This document shows, piece by piece, positions 1-8,825 of a stretch of DNA of 15,826 bases; within the stretch, counting starts at the first letter, position 1; each line of letters begins with the position of its first letter. Location: the NCBI GenBank assembly GCA_037179515.1, contig JAXCGZ010016547.1, positions 1 to 15,826 on the forward strand. The letters run 5' to 3'. A program made the translations under genes and the position numbers. The stretch is from Halocaridina rubra. Lineage: Eukaryota; Arthropoda; Malacostraca; Decapoda; Atyidae. The notes beneath the pieces are model-generated. The model saw only the letters and a list, made by a program, of their open reading frames with translations, had not been told where the DNA came from and ran no database searches.

Positions 1-536
1 TTGGTTTTCTGTTTCATGGCAACACTGACTGTATTTGCCGCCTTTTTTCGTATAGTGTGATACTTTTGGTCTGTTCATTTTCGGTACATAAAAATTGCTT
101 GAAAATTAATGACTTTTTCGTATTGTGATACCTTAAATGATCTTGTGGTAATCTTGATATCTTGTCAACATTGAACTATAGTACTTCACCTACCACGAGA
201 GCAGATCAAAATGCATTTTGGAAAAATAAAATGGTGCAGGTCCTAGCCCAGAATGGAAAGGATTGGCATCAGGAAGCACACAATCCAAAGCAGCTACCTA
301 CAGTTGAATGTGAGCTTATGATAGCACTGTACTTGGCATCATATATACTTTTCTGTGATGCTATTAGTTTTGACTAAAAAACTATCAGTAATTTTTTACA
401 GTTGGTCAAATTCATTCAAAACATTAAAAACTTTAGGAAAATATAATTTTCACCTCCAAATTGAGATGGGCGTAAAAGAAAAAGAAAAAATTAAAACGAA
501 CGAAGCGAATTCTGCGTAAGTTTTTTAACTTGGAAG
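1..536. other. AT-rich intergenic sequence, no gene recognised
   Basis: No open frame here resembles a known protein. The longest (162-377, plus) begins at TTG and shows no domain. The only structure I see is an imperfect direct repeat of about 20 bases, with TTTTTCGTAT followed by a GTGATAC-like stretch, near 43-65 and again near 113-133. The right limit is the pentamer-repeat tail of the LINE fragment that follows. This may be host non-coding DNA or an old, unrecognisable repeat. Confidence 0.5.
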
Positions 537-537
537 A

Positions 538-555
538 TTGAATTGAATTGAAACA
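538..555 (-). repeat. 3'-terminal pentamer repeat (TTCAA)n of LINE G
   Basis: About three tandem copies of AATTG on the plus strand (TTCAA in element orientation) end the homology of fragment G. Short tandem 3' tails in place of poly(A) are common in several LINE clades and mark the end at which reverse transcription starts. The boundary is inferred from position only. Confidence 0.55.
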
Positions 556-568
556 AAGAGAAGAAGAC

Positions 569-599
569 GGGGATCATCACCCTGAGGGCATTCTTCCCC
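569..599 (-). other. Nested 3' UTR hairpin of LINE G
   Basis: On the plus strand GGGGA at 569-573 can pair with TCTTCCCC near 592-599. Inside, CACCCT can pair with AGGGC around a very short loop at about 579-589. The result is a two-tier stem-loop about 15 nt upstream of the pentamer tail. 3' stem-loops recognised by the reverse transcriptase are known in several LINEs; that role here is inference. Confidence 0.5.
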
Positions 600-1267
600 A
601 GGAAAGGAAAATAAGTTGGAGAATCAAGCAAAGAAAGACTCAAATGGGGTTTGGTTTTAGTTAGTCACATATATTTTAGAAAAAAAGGGTCGCATTTACC
701 TATAAGGTCAATAATCTTATTAAAAGAAAACACATCTGATTCTGCAAGCATCAGAGATAGGTTTAAATTTTAAAGCACTTCCGTCTGGTAGTACTGTACT
801 TTCTATAGTTTATCAAGACATGTTTAATTTTTAACTGCTAGTAGTGCATTGCATATTTCACATACTGGTCCATTACGTTCTCCAGCCATCAGATATACAT
901 GGGTAAGTATAGTGTGCCCAATGCATAGTATTGTGAGTGCTGTTTCAACTTCTATTTTTCGATGATAGGAGGTCTCTCACCCACGAACTGTCTTTTTAAT
1001 TTCTCTGAGTTTATTGTTATTATTTTCCGAGAAGTCCTAACTTTCTTGCCATCTGTTAAATATTGCCTCCCAAATAGTGTAGTACATCTCCATATAAGGG
1101 ATCGGTTCCAAGCCTCTCTCAATGGTGAGAGACCTCGAAACAATTTCCGCCTCTATTACGGCTTTTTCATTTCCAGTAATCCCTACGTGAGAGGGAACCC
1201 AGCAAATGTCAACGCACTTTTTCCTCACAGATGATCTGTACAACCACGTATGGATTTCTATCACAAC

Positions 1268-1449
<182 letters not shown>

Positions 1450-1641
1450 GTCGCCGTGGCTCAGTCGGTAGCGTCTCCGACTCTGAGGCGTCAGGTCGAG
1501 GGTTCGCGCCCCGTCACGGTCTGAGGTTAGCAAAGGCATGCACTCAGCGTAAGGATTACATCTGCCAAAACAAGTCCTTCGTAAGAAGGCAACCGTCCTA
1601 GCCCTTGGTTGATAAGGGAGTCCGTGACGTAAAACCGGAAC

Positions 1642-1644
<3 letters not shown>
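1450..1644 (+). mobile_element. tRNA-derived SINE
   Basis: A roughly 195-bp non-coding element. An A box (TGGCTCAGTCGG, 1457-1468) and a B box (GGTTCGCGCCC, 1501-1511) lie 32 bp apart, as in an internal RNA polymerase III promoter. The head folds as a tRNA-like cloverleaf. GCCGTG at 1453-1458 can pair with CACGGT at 1515-1520. A seven-base stem (GCGTCTC with GAGGCGT, wobble allowed) encloses a seven-base loop at 1471-1491. A tRNA-unrelated body of about 120 bp follows (CTGAGGTTAG... to ACCGGAACCGG), and then (TA)n, plausibly its 3' tail. It has no coding capacity and would rely on a partner LINE for movement. No clear target-site duplication can be read because both sides run into TA repeats. 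Which LINE mobilises it is unknown. Confidence 0.75.
1457..1511 (+). promoter_or_regulatory. Internal Pol III promoter, A and B boxes of the SINE
   Basis: TGGCTCAGTCGG at 1457-1468 matches the A-box consensus TRGCNNAGYNGG at all defined positions. GGTTCGCGCCC at 1501-1511 fits the B-box consensus GGTTCRANNCC with a mismatch at the A. The spacing is typical of tRNA genes and tRNA-derived SINEs. Confidence 0.75.

Positions 1645-1733
<89 letters not shown>
1645..1733. repeat. (TA)n microsatellite, right tract
   Basis: A perfect AT array of about 44 units between the SINE and CR1-like copy A. It may be the SINE's tail, expanded after insertion, or an expansion of the short ATATAC that intact family members carry at this point of the reverse transcriptase region (near 5594-5600 in copy D). 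Confidence 0.95.
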
Positions 1734-1735
<2 letters not shown>

Positions 1736-2241
1736 ACGAATAAATGTTGCCCTAAAACTGAAATCTGTGGAACTCCACTACTAACTCTTCTCCATTCAGA
1801 CACTGAGTGTCTTACTCTAACCCTCTGTTCCCTTCCTTCTAAGTAAGTTTTTATCCATTCCAAGACATATCCACCTATTCTAGCCATTGCTTGCAGCTTC
1901 CTAATAAGTCTCCCATGTGGAACAGTGTCAAACGCTTTCTGGAAGTCTAGGAATATGCAATCTGCCCAGCCTTCTCTTTCCTGTAAGATTCGGCTTACCT
2001 CATCAAAAAATTCTAATAAGTTTGTTACTGTTGATCTACCTTCTCTTAAGCCATGTTGCTTCACTGACAAGAATTTGAAGGATTCCAAGTGAAGAGAGAT
2101 ATGTTTCCTTAGTATTTTCTCCATAACTTTGCAAACTATGCTGGTCAAGGAAACTGGTCTATAGTTCAGAGCCGTATCCCTCCTTCCCTTTTTGAAGATA
2201 GGTATCACATTTGCTTGTTTCCAGCATCTTGGAATCTCCCC
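1734..2241 (-). pseudogene. CR1-like LINE copy A, internal reverse transcriptase fragment
   Basis: In element orientation this fragment enters at the palm/finger region ([20 protein letters not shown], a classic LINE RT motif) and keeps one frame through the catalytic motif [16 protein letters not shown] and SGVPQ. It then degrades (ISVLGQHLF in place of GSVLGPLLF) and runs into (TA)n. The second catalytic motif (FADD), the thumb and the 3' UTR are missing. It is truncated at both ends. The 5' end stops inside the codons for [11 protein letters not shown] and meets the 3' tail of copy A'. The 3' side is cut at the TA/SINE block. Sequence is very close to copies C, D and E. It is a dead fragment. 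Confidence 0.9.
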
Positions 2242-2378
2242 TGTGTGATGACCTAATTGTGATTACCTAATTGTGTTTACGGGAAAGAGCCCAAAGCTCT
2301 TATCTTCCCGTCTCCTCATCGGTTCCATTTTATACTTAGTGATACTTATCATACCTGTCCTTAAAACTATGGATTGAG
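2242..2378 (-). mobile_element. CR1-like LINE copy A', very short 5'-truncated insertion
   Basis: Only about 137 bp of the family is present: the last dozen or so codons of ORF2 (ending SFKDRYDKYH stop), the 3' UTR with its bipartite hairpin, and the two-unit terminal repeat. The 5' truncation point lies at ATGGATTGAG (plus strand 2369-2378), where the terminal repeat of copy B begins at once. Extreme 5' truncation is typical of incomplete target-primed reverse transcription. It has no function of its own. Confidence 0.88.
2247..2310 (-). repeat. 3' terminus of copy A': 2 x 14-bp repeat plus hairpin
   Basis: Units at 2247-2260 (GATGACCTAATTGT, with one change) and 2261-2274 (GATTACCTAATTGT), then the hairpin at 2280-2310. 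This copy carries one hairpin change: CTCTTATC instead of CTCGTATC. Confidence 0.9.
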
Positions 2379-2442
2379 GATTACCTAATTGTGATTACCT
2401 AATTGTGTTTACGGGAAAGAGCCCAAAGCTCGTATCTTCCCG
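2379..2442 (-). repeat. 3' terminus of copy B: 2 x 14-bp repeat plus hairpin
   Basis: Two perfect units of GATTACCTAATTGT at 2379-2392 and 2393-2406, then the conserved hairpin at 2412-2442. Unlike the other junctions, no GTGTG spacer separates the repeat from the next element (A'). Confidence 0.92.
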
Positions 2443-3097
2443 TCTCCTCATCGGTTCCATTTTATGCTTAGTTATACTTATCATACCTGTCCTTAAAACT
2501 ATGGATTGAGATAGCATTAACTACCTCCTCGCTTAGCCAACTCCAATTATCAACTACTCTTACACTGAAAAAGTATTTCCTTACATCCTGCAAAGAAGTT
2601 TTCTTACCAAGCTTCAAACTATGACCTCTAGTTCTAGAGCCAGCCATATCAAAATATCCATCCCTATCCATTCTATCATAAAAATGAAGGAAATTAAAGA
2701 CTGTCACCATATCCCCCCTCAATCTTCTAGCTTCGAGTGATGGTAAGTCTAATTCCTTCAGCCTTTCATCATAACTGAGATTGCGTATTTCTGGCACCAG
2801 TTTCGTGGCATGTCTTTGAACTTTTTCAAGGTTAGCTATGTGCTTTTTCAAGTGTGGATTCAAAAAGGGGGTTGCATATTCGAGTTTTGGTCTCATATAG
2901 GTCACATAAATATTTCTGAACATTTCCTTGTCCATGTGTCTGAAGGCTACCCTTACATTTGATAAGAATGCATATGCTGCCCTTACTATGCCATTTATAT
3001 GTATTTCTGGAGACAAATCTGCCAGTATGTTTACTCCTAGATCTCTCTCATTTTCTATCTCTTGAAGTTGTACTCCAGCCACCGAGTAGTCAAGCTT
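2379..3097 (-). pseudogene. CR1-like LINE copy B, C-terminal ORF2 fragment
   Basis: A 5'-truncated copy with one open frame (stop TAA at 2468-2470) from SVAGVQLQEIENERDLGVN to SFKDRYDKYN. This is the region after the reverse transcriptase catalytic core: thumb and C-terminal part with NIYVTYMRPKLEYATPF and VQRHATKLVPEIRNL, as in CR1-type ORF2. Both catalytic aspartate motifs lie outside the fragment, so it cannot act. Its 5' end breaks at CAAGCTT (3091-3097), directly against the terminal repeat of copy C. Its own 3' UTR, hairpin and two-unit repeat are complete at 2379-2467. The frame is uninterrupted but shows many substitutions relative to C, D and E. Confidence 0.92.
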
Positions 3098-3103
3098 GTG
3101 TGT

Positions 3104-3167
3104 GATTACCTAATTGTGATTATCTAATTGTGCTTACGGGAAAGAGCCCAAAGCTCGTATCTTCCCG
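3104..3167 (-). repeat. 3' terminus of copy C: 2 x 14-bp repeat plus hairpin
   Basis: Units at 3104-3117 (GATTACCTAATTGT) and 3118-3131 (GATTATCTAATTGT), then the hairpin at 3137-3167. A GTGTGT stretch at 3098-3103 precedes the first unit at the junction with copy B. Confidence 0.92.
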
Positions 3168-3192
3168 TCTCCTCATCGGTTCCATTTTATAC

Positions 3193-4658
3193 TTAGTGAT
3201 ACTTATCATACCTGTCCTTAAAACTATGGATTGAGATAGCATTACCTACCTCCTCGACTAGCCAATTCCAATTATCAACTACTCTTACACTGAAAAAGTA
3301 TTTCCTTACATCCTGCAAAGAAGTTTTCTTACCAAGCTTCAAACTATGACCTCTAGTTCTAGAGCCAGCCATATCAAAATATCGATCCCTATCCACTCTA
3401 TCATAACCATGAAGGAATTTAAAGACTGTCACCATATCCCCCCTCACTCTTCTAGCTTCGAGTGATGGTAAGTCTAATTCCCTCAGTCTCTCACCATAAC
3501 TGAGATTGCGTATTTCTGGCACCAGTTTCGTGGCATGTCTTTGAACTTTTTCAAGCTTAGCTATGTGCTTTTTAAAGTGTGGATTCCAAAAGGGGGTTGC
3601 ATATTCGAGTTTTGGCCTCACATAGGTTACATAAATATTTCTGAACATTTCCTTGTCCATGTACCTGAAGGCTACCCTTACATTTGATAAGAATGCATAT
3701 GCTGCCCTTACTATGTCATTTATATGTATTTCTGGAGACAAATCTGCCAGTATGTTTACTCCTAGATCTCTCTCATTTTCTGTCTCTTGAAGTTGTACTC
3801 CAGCCACCGAGTAGTCAAGCTTGGGCCTTCTTGCACTTGTACCCATTCTCACTACCTTACATTTTGAAGTCTTGAAATTCATCAGCCACTTTTCTGACCA
3901 CTCATGCAGATTATTTAGATCCTCCAGAAGTTCTCTACCATTGTTCTCGTTTTTTACTTTCTTCACAATCATTGAATCATCTGCAAACATATTCATGAAT
4001 GAATTTACAGACTCTGGTAGGTCATTTACATATACAAGGAACAAAAGTGGCCCTAAAACTGAACCCTGTGGAACTCCACTACTAACTCTTCTCCATTCAG
4101 ACACTGAGTGTCTTACTCTAACCCTCTGTTCCCTTCCTTCTAAGTAAGTTTTTATCCATTCCAAAACATTTCCACCTATTCTAGCCATTGCTTGCAGCTT
4201 CCTAATGAGTCTCCCATGTGGAACAGTGTCAAGCGCTTTCTGGAAGTCTAGGAATATGCAATCTGCCCAACCTTCTCTTTCCTGTAAAATTCGGCTTACC
4301 TCATCATAGAATTCTACTGAATTTGTTACTGTTGATCTACCTTCTCTTAAGCCATGTTGCCTCACTGACAAGAAGTTGAAGGATTCCAAGTGAAGAGAGA
4401 TATGTTTCCTTAGTAGTTTCTCCATAACTTTGCAAACTATGATGGTCAAGGAAACTGGTCTGTAGTTCAGAGCCGTATCCCTCCTTCCCTTTTTGAAGAT
4501 AGGTATCATATTTGCTTGTTTCCAGCATCTTGGAATCTCCCCCGACTCCAGTGACTTTTTAAATATGATACTTAGTGCCACTGATATTGAGTTTACGTAT
4601 TTTTTAAGCACATGAGGGGATATGTCATCAGGACCTGTAGCTTTATGAACATCTAAAT
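3193..4658 (-). pseudogene. Partial ORF2 of copy C: reverse transcriptase, open but truncated
   Basis: One frame stays open from the 5' truncation point to the TAA at 3193-3195, about 488 codons. It lacks the endonuclease. In order it holds [48 protein letters not shown] (motif A), [20 protein letters not shown] (motif B), MFADDSMIV (motif C with both aspartates) and the thumb/C-terminal region ending KDRYDKYH. The residue five after the motif-A aspartate is L, where copies A, D and E have F; that position is the usual nucleotide steric gate. With no endonuclease, no ORF1 and no promoter it should be non-autonomous. The open frame points to recent insertion rather than to selection. Confidence 0.9.
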
Positions 4659-4666
4659 GTGTGTGC

Positions 4667-4730
4667 GATTACCTAATTGTGATTATCTAATTGTGTTTAC
4701 GGGAAAGAGCCCAAAGCTCGTATCTTCCCG
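4667..4730 (-). repeat. 3' terminus of copy D: 2 x 14-bp repeat plus hairpin
   Basis: Units at 4667-4680 and 4681-4694 (the second with the T variant shared with copy C), then the bipartite hairpin at 4700-4730. In element orientation CGGGAAGA can pair with TCTTTCCCG, and GAGC with GCTC, around a short loop. Confidence 0.93.
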
Positions 4731-4755
4731 TCTCCTCATCGGTTCCATTTTATAC

Positions 4756-7673
4756 TTAGTGATACCTATCATACCTGTCCTTAAAACTATGGATTGAGAT
4801 AGCATTAACTACCTCCTCGCTTAGCCAATTCCAATTATCAACTACTCTTACACTGAAAAAGTATTTCTTTACATCCTGCAAAGAAGTTTTCTTACGAAGC
4901 TTCAAACTGTGACCTCTAGTTCTAGAGCCAGCCATATCAAAATATCGATCCCTATCCACTCTATCATAACCATGAAGGAATTTAAAGACTGTCACCATAT
5001 CCCCCTCACTCTTCTAGCTTCCAGTGATGATAAGTCTAATTCCCTCAGCCTCTCATCATAACTGAGATTGCGTATTTCTGGCACCAGTTTCGTGGCATGT
5101 CTTTGAACTTTTTCAAGGTTAGCTATGTGCTTTTTCAAGTGCGGATTCCAAAAGGGGACTGCATATTCGAGTTTTGGCCTCACATAGGCTACATAAATAT
5201 TTCTGAACATTTCCTTGTCCATGTGCCTGAAGGCTACCCTTACATTTGATAAGAATGCATATGCTGCCCTTACTATGCCATTTATATGTATTTCTGGAGA
5301 CAAATCTCCCAATATGTTTACTCCTAGATCTCTCTCATTTTCTGTCTCTTGAAGTTGTACTCCAGCCACCGAGTAGTCAAGCTTGGGCCTTCTTGCACTT
5401 GTACCCATTCTCATTACCTTACATTTTGAAGTATTGAATTTCATTAGCCACTTTTCTGACCACTCATGCAGATTATTTAGATCCTCCAGAAGTTCTCTAC
5501 CACTGTTCTCGTTTTTTACTTTCTTCACAATCTTTGCATCATCTGCAAACATATTCATGAATGAATTTACAGACTCTGGTAGGTCATTTACATATACAAG
5601 GAACAAAAGTGGCCCTAAAACTGAACCCTGTGGAACTCCACTACTAACTCTTCCCCATTCAAACACTGAGTGTCTTACTCTAACCCTCTGTTCCTTTCCT
5701 TCTAAGTAAGTTTTTATCCATTCCAAAACATTTCCACCTATTCTAGCCATTGATTGCAGCTTCCTAATAAGTCTCCCATGTGGAACAGTGTCAAACGCTT
5801 TCTGGAAGTCTAGGAATATGCAATCTGCCCAGCCCTCTCTTTCCTGTAAGATTTGGTTTACCTCATCATAAAATTCTAATAAGTTTGTTACTGTTGATCT
5901 ACCTTCTCTGAAGCCATGTTGCCTCACTGACAAAAAGTTGAAGGATTCCAAGTGAAGAGAGATATGTTTCCTTAGTAGTTTCTCCATAACTTTGCAAACT
6001 ATGCTGGTCAAGGAAACTGGTCTATAGTTCAGAGCCGTATCCCTCCTTCCCTTTTTGAAGATAGGTATCACATTTGCTTGTTTCCAGCATCTTGGAATCT
6101 CCCCCGACTCCAGTGACTCCATAAATATGATACTTAGTGCCACTGATATTGTGTTTGCGCATTTTTTAAGCACATGAGGGGATATGTCATCAGGACCTGT
6201 AGCTTTATGAACATCTAAATCCATCAGCGCTTTGCATACCTCTGTGGCTGTAAGGTTGATGTTCTCTAATACCGGCCCTTGAGCTTCTATCACTGCAATC
6301 TGAGGGGGTGGGGTATTTTCTACTGTAAATACTGACTGAAACTCCTTGTTCAATTCTTTGCAGATCTCTTCATCCGTCTCAGTGATGCTTCCATCCGCTC
6401 TCTTTAGCCTTAAAACCTGTTCTTTTACCTTCAGTTTTCCTCTGATAAAGCTGTGGAAAAGCTTGGGATTTTCTTTAGCCTTCCTGGTGATGTCCCTCTC
6501 ATAGTCTCTCTCTGCCTCTCTGCTTTTACTTAGGTAGTCATTTCTTGCTCTTTTGTAGGTTTGCCAGGCATTTATGTTTTTTCTCCTCCTATACCTTTTC
6601 CAGCATTTGTCTCTAAACTCCTTAGCTCTTTTACACCCATTATCGAACCATTTCTCTCTGGCATGAATTACACCTACTTTGGTGACAGGTATGCAGCAAT
6701 CTACTATCTTCCCATATTTCTCACAAAAGATGTCATACATTTCTTGTACAGATTTGTTGTAAAATAAGGTTCTCCAGTCAATAACTGCAAAAAGCTCATT
6801 CATTTTGATGTCATATCCTTTCGGATAGTTCCTCCTCATGTCCTCAGTGCCTCTACTCTCAGGAAGAATATCTTCAATGATATACTCCATCAACAACACA
6901 CAATGGTCACTCTTTCCAGTTGGTGGTTCATACTCATTTTTTTCAATATCCAACACATTATCTGTGAACACTAGATCAAGTAGTGATGGCTCATCCCCAC
7001 CCCTTGCCCTTGTTGGTTCCATTACATGTTGGTGTAGGAAATTCCCTTGTACGCAATCTAGGAATCTTGCCCCGAATGAGTCCTCACCACTGTGTGGGTC
7101 AAGATTTATCCAATCTATCTCTTTATGATTAAAGTCTCCCATAATCAAAATCCTACATTTTTTTTCCCGTGCCATGTTAACAACTGAGTTTATGACTTCA
7201 ATAGTACCTATATGACTTTCCTCATGAACTTCAAGCCTATTTTGGTTCCTTGGTGGGTTGTATACAACAGTTATTATAATGCTCTCTGACCCAGTATTTA
7301 TGCGAGCAACAAAAAATCCCTTGAACTCACTTTCCATAGCCAAGTTTATTTCTTCAACTTGAATCCTTTCACTTATGAGCAGTGCTATCCCTCCACCAGT
7401 CCTCTCAGATCTTTCAACCCTTAGTATTCTGAAGCCCTTAGGAAAAACTGTGACACTGTTTATGTCCTAACTCAACTTCGTCTCTGTAATTGCTACTATA
7501 TCTGCCTTACTGTTGTGAATCCTATCTTTTAATTCTACTGCCTTACCAGCTAATCCATCAGCTTTTGTGTATAGTAATCTTAATGAGGCCCCATCCCCTG
7601 ATCTTCTGTCATTATCTTCTTTATCTCCCCTTTGTCTGGAAGAACTCTGTAATGAAAATTTGTCTTCTCTTCT
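4756..7673 (-). pseudogene. ORF2 of copy D: endonuclease and reverse transcriptase, two breaks
   Basis: The polyprotein that nicks target DNA and reverse-transcribes the element RNA. The frame is open from 7673 and gives LRLLYTKADGLAGK and IVAITETKLS, the start of an APE-type endonuclease. An in-frame TAG at 7467-7469 interrupts it. The rest follows with MGDFNHKEIDW (about 7145-7115) and SDHCVL, then the reverse transcriptase with [36 protein letters not shown] and MFADDAKIV (FADD at 5538-5549). A one-base loss in a C run (five Cs at 5001-5005; copies B, C and E have six) shifts the last 80 codons to another frame, ending at the TAA at 4756-4758. The first endonuclease motif reads TKADG, where the family usually has TN; that Asn is a metal-site residue. 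There is no RNase H, as expected for CR1. The frame overlaps ORF1 by 91 nt and has no ATG before the endonuclease. Confidence 0.9.
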
Positions 7674-8659
7674 TCATTTCTTTCATCATTTAACCTTCTT
7701 GCCTCTTGCAACAAGTTTTTGATCTTTCCCATCTCTTCCTGTGTTCTGTATCGTCTAATGAACACTTTTTTGAATTCTTGAAGGTCTTTTAGACTTTTTT
7801 TTCTTAACAATATTTCCCTACATGTTTCCCCTCTCTCAAAGGTTACTTTTGTTGGTCTCGGCTTTCCTTCCCTCGAATATTTACCTAGTTGGTGTATGTT
7901 TACAATATCCTCAGGACCACATACTACTCCAAGCTTTCTTATCAGGTCTACAACCCTAGCTTTATTTTCTTCAAGTCTCCCCTGCCATGTTGGCTCCTGG
8001 GATTCGCTTATGCCTGAGATTACCACTGTCTTCTCCTTATCAAGTGCCTGTCTGATAAGTGGGTTTGCCCTTTCCATCACAACATCTTTCATTCTTTTGA
8101 TTACTGTCTCTTTATAGTCAACTGTTTGTATGTTTTCCAGTGCCACCACCTTTACAGCCTCTTTTACTGCCACATTCCCCTTTAGTGCATCAGCAAAGGA
8201 AGTTTTCATGGCATCATTTTCCATATTCAGCTCCTGGAACTCTTTTCTGAACTGTTCAATGTTTTCCTTAATCTGGACATTCCAAGCAGCAATCTCGTCT
8301 CTCTCAGAAGAGAGCAGTGAACTAACATCTAATTCCTTTAGGTTGTCATTCAGCTGTTTGTTTTTATCTTCTTGTTTAGAAATTCTAGGTTCTAGTTGAC
8401 TCGTTTCCCCTTCCAGCTTCTTTATTCTTTTTTCTAGTTCCTTTCTCTCCTGCCCTTGTGCTTTATTTGCTTCCTCCAAAGATCTTACTTGCTCTCTGAG
8501 TGCTTCATTCTCTTTCATTTCTCCATCCATATTCCGAATTTTTTCATCAAGGCTTATAACCATTGCCTCTAAATTCTTGATTTTCTGTTTAAGTCTCCTA
8601 ATGGCTACCGCTCCTACCGACCCATGGATGGGGTAGGTTTGGGAAAGAGATGGCTTCAT
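7580..8659 (-). CDS. ORF1 of copy D: coiled-coil RNA-binding protein
   Basis: An intact 359-residue frame starting at ATG and ending at TAA (7580-7582), just upstream of ORF2. Residues 18-150 are strongly charged and heptad-like (KKLEGETSQLEPRISKQEDK and similar), predicting a long coiled coil for multimerisation. Residues about 205-330 start with KTVVISGISESQEP, continue as PEDIVNIHQLGKYSREGKPR and TKVTFERGE, and end with a basic helix rich in RR, KK and EE pairs. This block resembles the RNA-binding half of L1-ORF1-like proteins that accompany many arthropod LINEs. I see no zinc knuckle. Its likely role is to coat the element RNA and form the ribonucleoprotein. ORF2 lies in the -1 frame relative to this ORF, with a slippery heptamer 78 nt upstream of the stop codon. 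Family resemblance is by eye only. Confidence 0.85.
   Translation of the reverse strand: MKPSLSQTYPIHGSVGAVAIRRLKQKIKNLEAMVISLDEKIRNMDGEMKENEALREQVRSLEEANKAQGQERKELEKRIKKLEGETSQLEPRISKQEDKNKQLNDNLKELDVSSLLSSERDEIAAWNVQIKENIEQFRKEFQELNMENDAMKTSFADALKGNVAVKEAVKVVALENIQTVDYKETVIKRMKDVVMERANPLIRQALDKEKTVVISGISESQEPTWQGRLEENKARVVDLIRKLGVVCGPEDIVNIHQLGKYSREGKPRPTKVTFERGETCREILLRKKSLKDLQEFKKVFIRRYRTQEEMGKIKNLLQEARRLNDERNEEEKTNFHYRVLPDKGEIKKIMTEDQGMGPH
7655..7661 (-). promoter_or_regulatory. Candidate -1 ribosomal frameshift site between ORF1 and ORF2
   Basis: In ORF1's own codon phase the minus strand reads ACA AAT TTT CAT, containing A AAT TTT, which fits the canonical X XXY YYZ slippery heptamer. 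A -1 slip here enters the ORF2 frame, which becomes open only at 7673, so the site lies near the start of the 91-nt overlap. It is the only canonical heptamer I find there, and no ATG in the ORF2 frame precedes the endonuclease. By eye the downstream 70 nt offer only weak pairing (TCTTC with GAAGA), so a strong stimulatory structure is not evident. Confidence 0.45.
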
Positions 8660-8825
8660 TTTTATATTCTCCCTCTCACAGAATGTAGAAAGAAGAAGAG
8701 AAAGAGGGAAAAAAAAGAGAAAAACTTTTATTTAAGCTTCACACAGAATTTGTATATCTCCATATAAGTGCTATTTAGTGACTCAATTTATCTCTTTTCT
8801 GGTAACACATCTTAACTTAAAAACG
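8660..8825 (-). promoter_or_regulatory. 5' UTR and possible promoter region of copy D
   Basis: About 165 bp between the terminal repeat of copy E and the ORF1 start. On the plus strand 8690-8728 is almost pure purine (a pyrimidine tract in the element's RNA). The rest is AT-rich with no clear TATA box or downstream promoter element. CR1 and related LINEs carry internal promoters in this position; I cannot identify one by motif. Confidence 0.4.

Larger units (their letters stand above)
537..1264 (-). pseudogene. LINE fragment G: RNase H end of ORF2 plus 3' UTR
   Basis: This is the 3' part of a non-LTR retrotransposon, read right to left. The first segment (about 1264-1100) encodes an RNase H core with [15 protein letters not shown], which matches the final catalytic motif of LINE RNase H domains, although the usual D after EKA is V. 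Coding then shifts frame twice, near 1040-1140 and near 955. It continues as IEVETALTILCIGHTILTH and PVCEICNALL, the C-terminal GHT..LTH...CxxC region that follows RNase H in many arthropod I/Jockey-type LINEs. Several stops follow before about 660. The remainder is 3' UTR with a nested hairpin at 569-599 and a TTCAA-type tandem tail at 538-555. The 5' side is cut at the (TA)n tract, so endonuclease and reverse transcriptase are missing. It is a different family from F: A+T-richer, a different tail and divergent protein. It is inactive. Confidence 0.8.
3098..4658 (-). mobile_element. CR1-like LINE copy C, 5'-truncated
   Basis: A 1.56-kb copy starting within the reverse transcriptase N-terminal region (codons for DVHKATGPDDISPHVL) and running to a complete 3' end. 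It is flanked on its 5' side by the terminal repeat of copy D and on its 3' side by the truncated start of copy B. Its inner 14-bp repeat unit carries the same GATTATCTAATTGT variant as copy D, which suggests C and D belong to one sublineage. Confidence 0.93.
4659..8825 (-). mobile_element. CR1-like LINE copy D, near full length
   Basis: About 4.17 kb with the complete layout of a two-ORF LINE: a purine-rich 5' UTR, ORF1, ORF2 with endonuclease and reverse transcriptase, a short 3' UTR, a hairpin and the two-unit terminal repeat. Its 5' end lies next to the terminal repeat of copy E, and its 3' repeat next to truncated copy C. CR1-clade assignment rests on the RT motif series ([22 protein letters not shown]), the absence of RNase H and a short-repeat 3' end in place of poly(A). 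ORF2 has two breaks, so this copy is probably not active as written. The 5' limit is inferred from the junction with E; no other complete copy is available to confirm it. Confidence 0.9.

Noticed and set aside
162..377. 71-residue plus-strand open frame
   Set aside because: Starts at TTG, shows no domain or codon pattern, and lies in AT-rich sequence where such frames occur by chance.
1450..1522. Functional tRNA gene
   Set aside because: The head folds like a tRNA, but stems depend on wobble pairs and the sequence continues into a 120-bp SINE body ending in TA repeats with no Pol III terminator.
2247..2406. CRISPR-like or satellite array from the repeated 14-mers
   Set aside because: The 14-mers occur as pairs only at LINE 3' ends, with no spacers of uniform length; the context is eukaryotic retrotransposon.
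3684..4147. Repeated plus-strand frames (also near 5246-5709 and 9411-9602) that look like a conserved protein family
   Set aside because: They are antisense shadows of the CR1-like reverse transcriptase and recur only because the element recurs.
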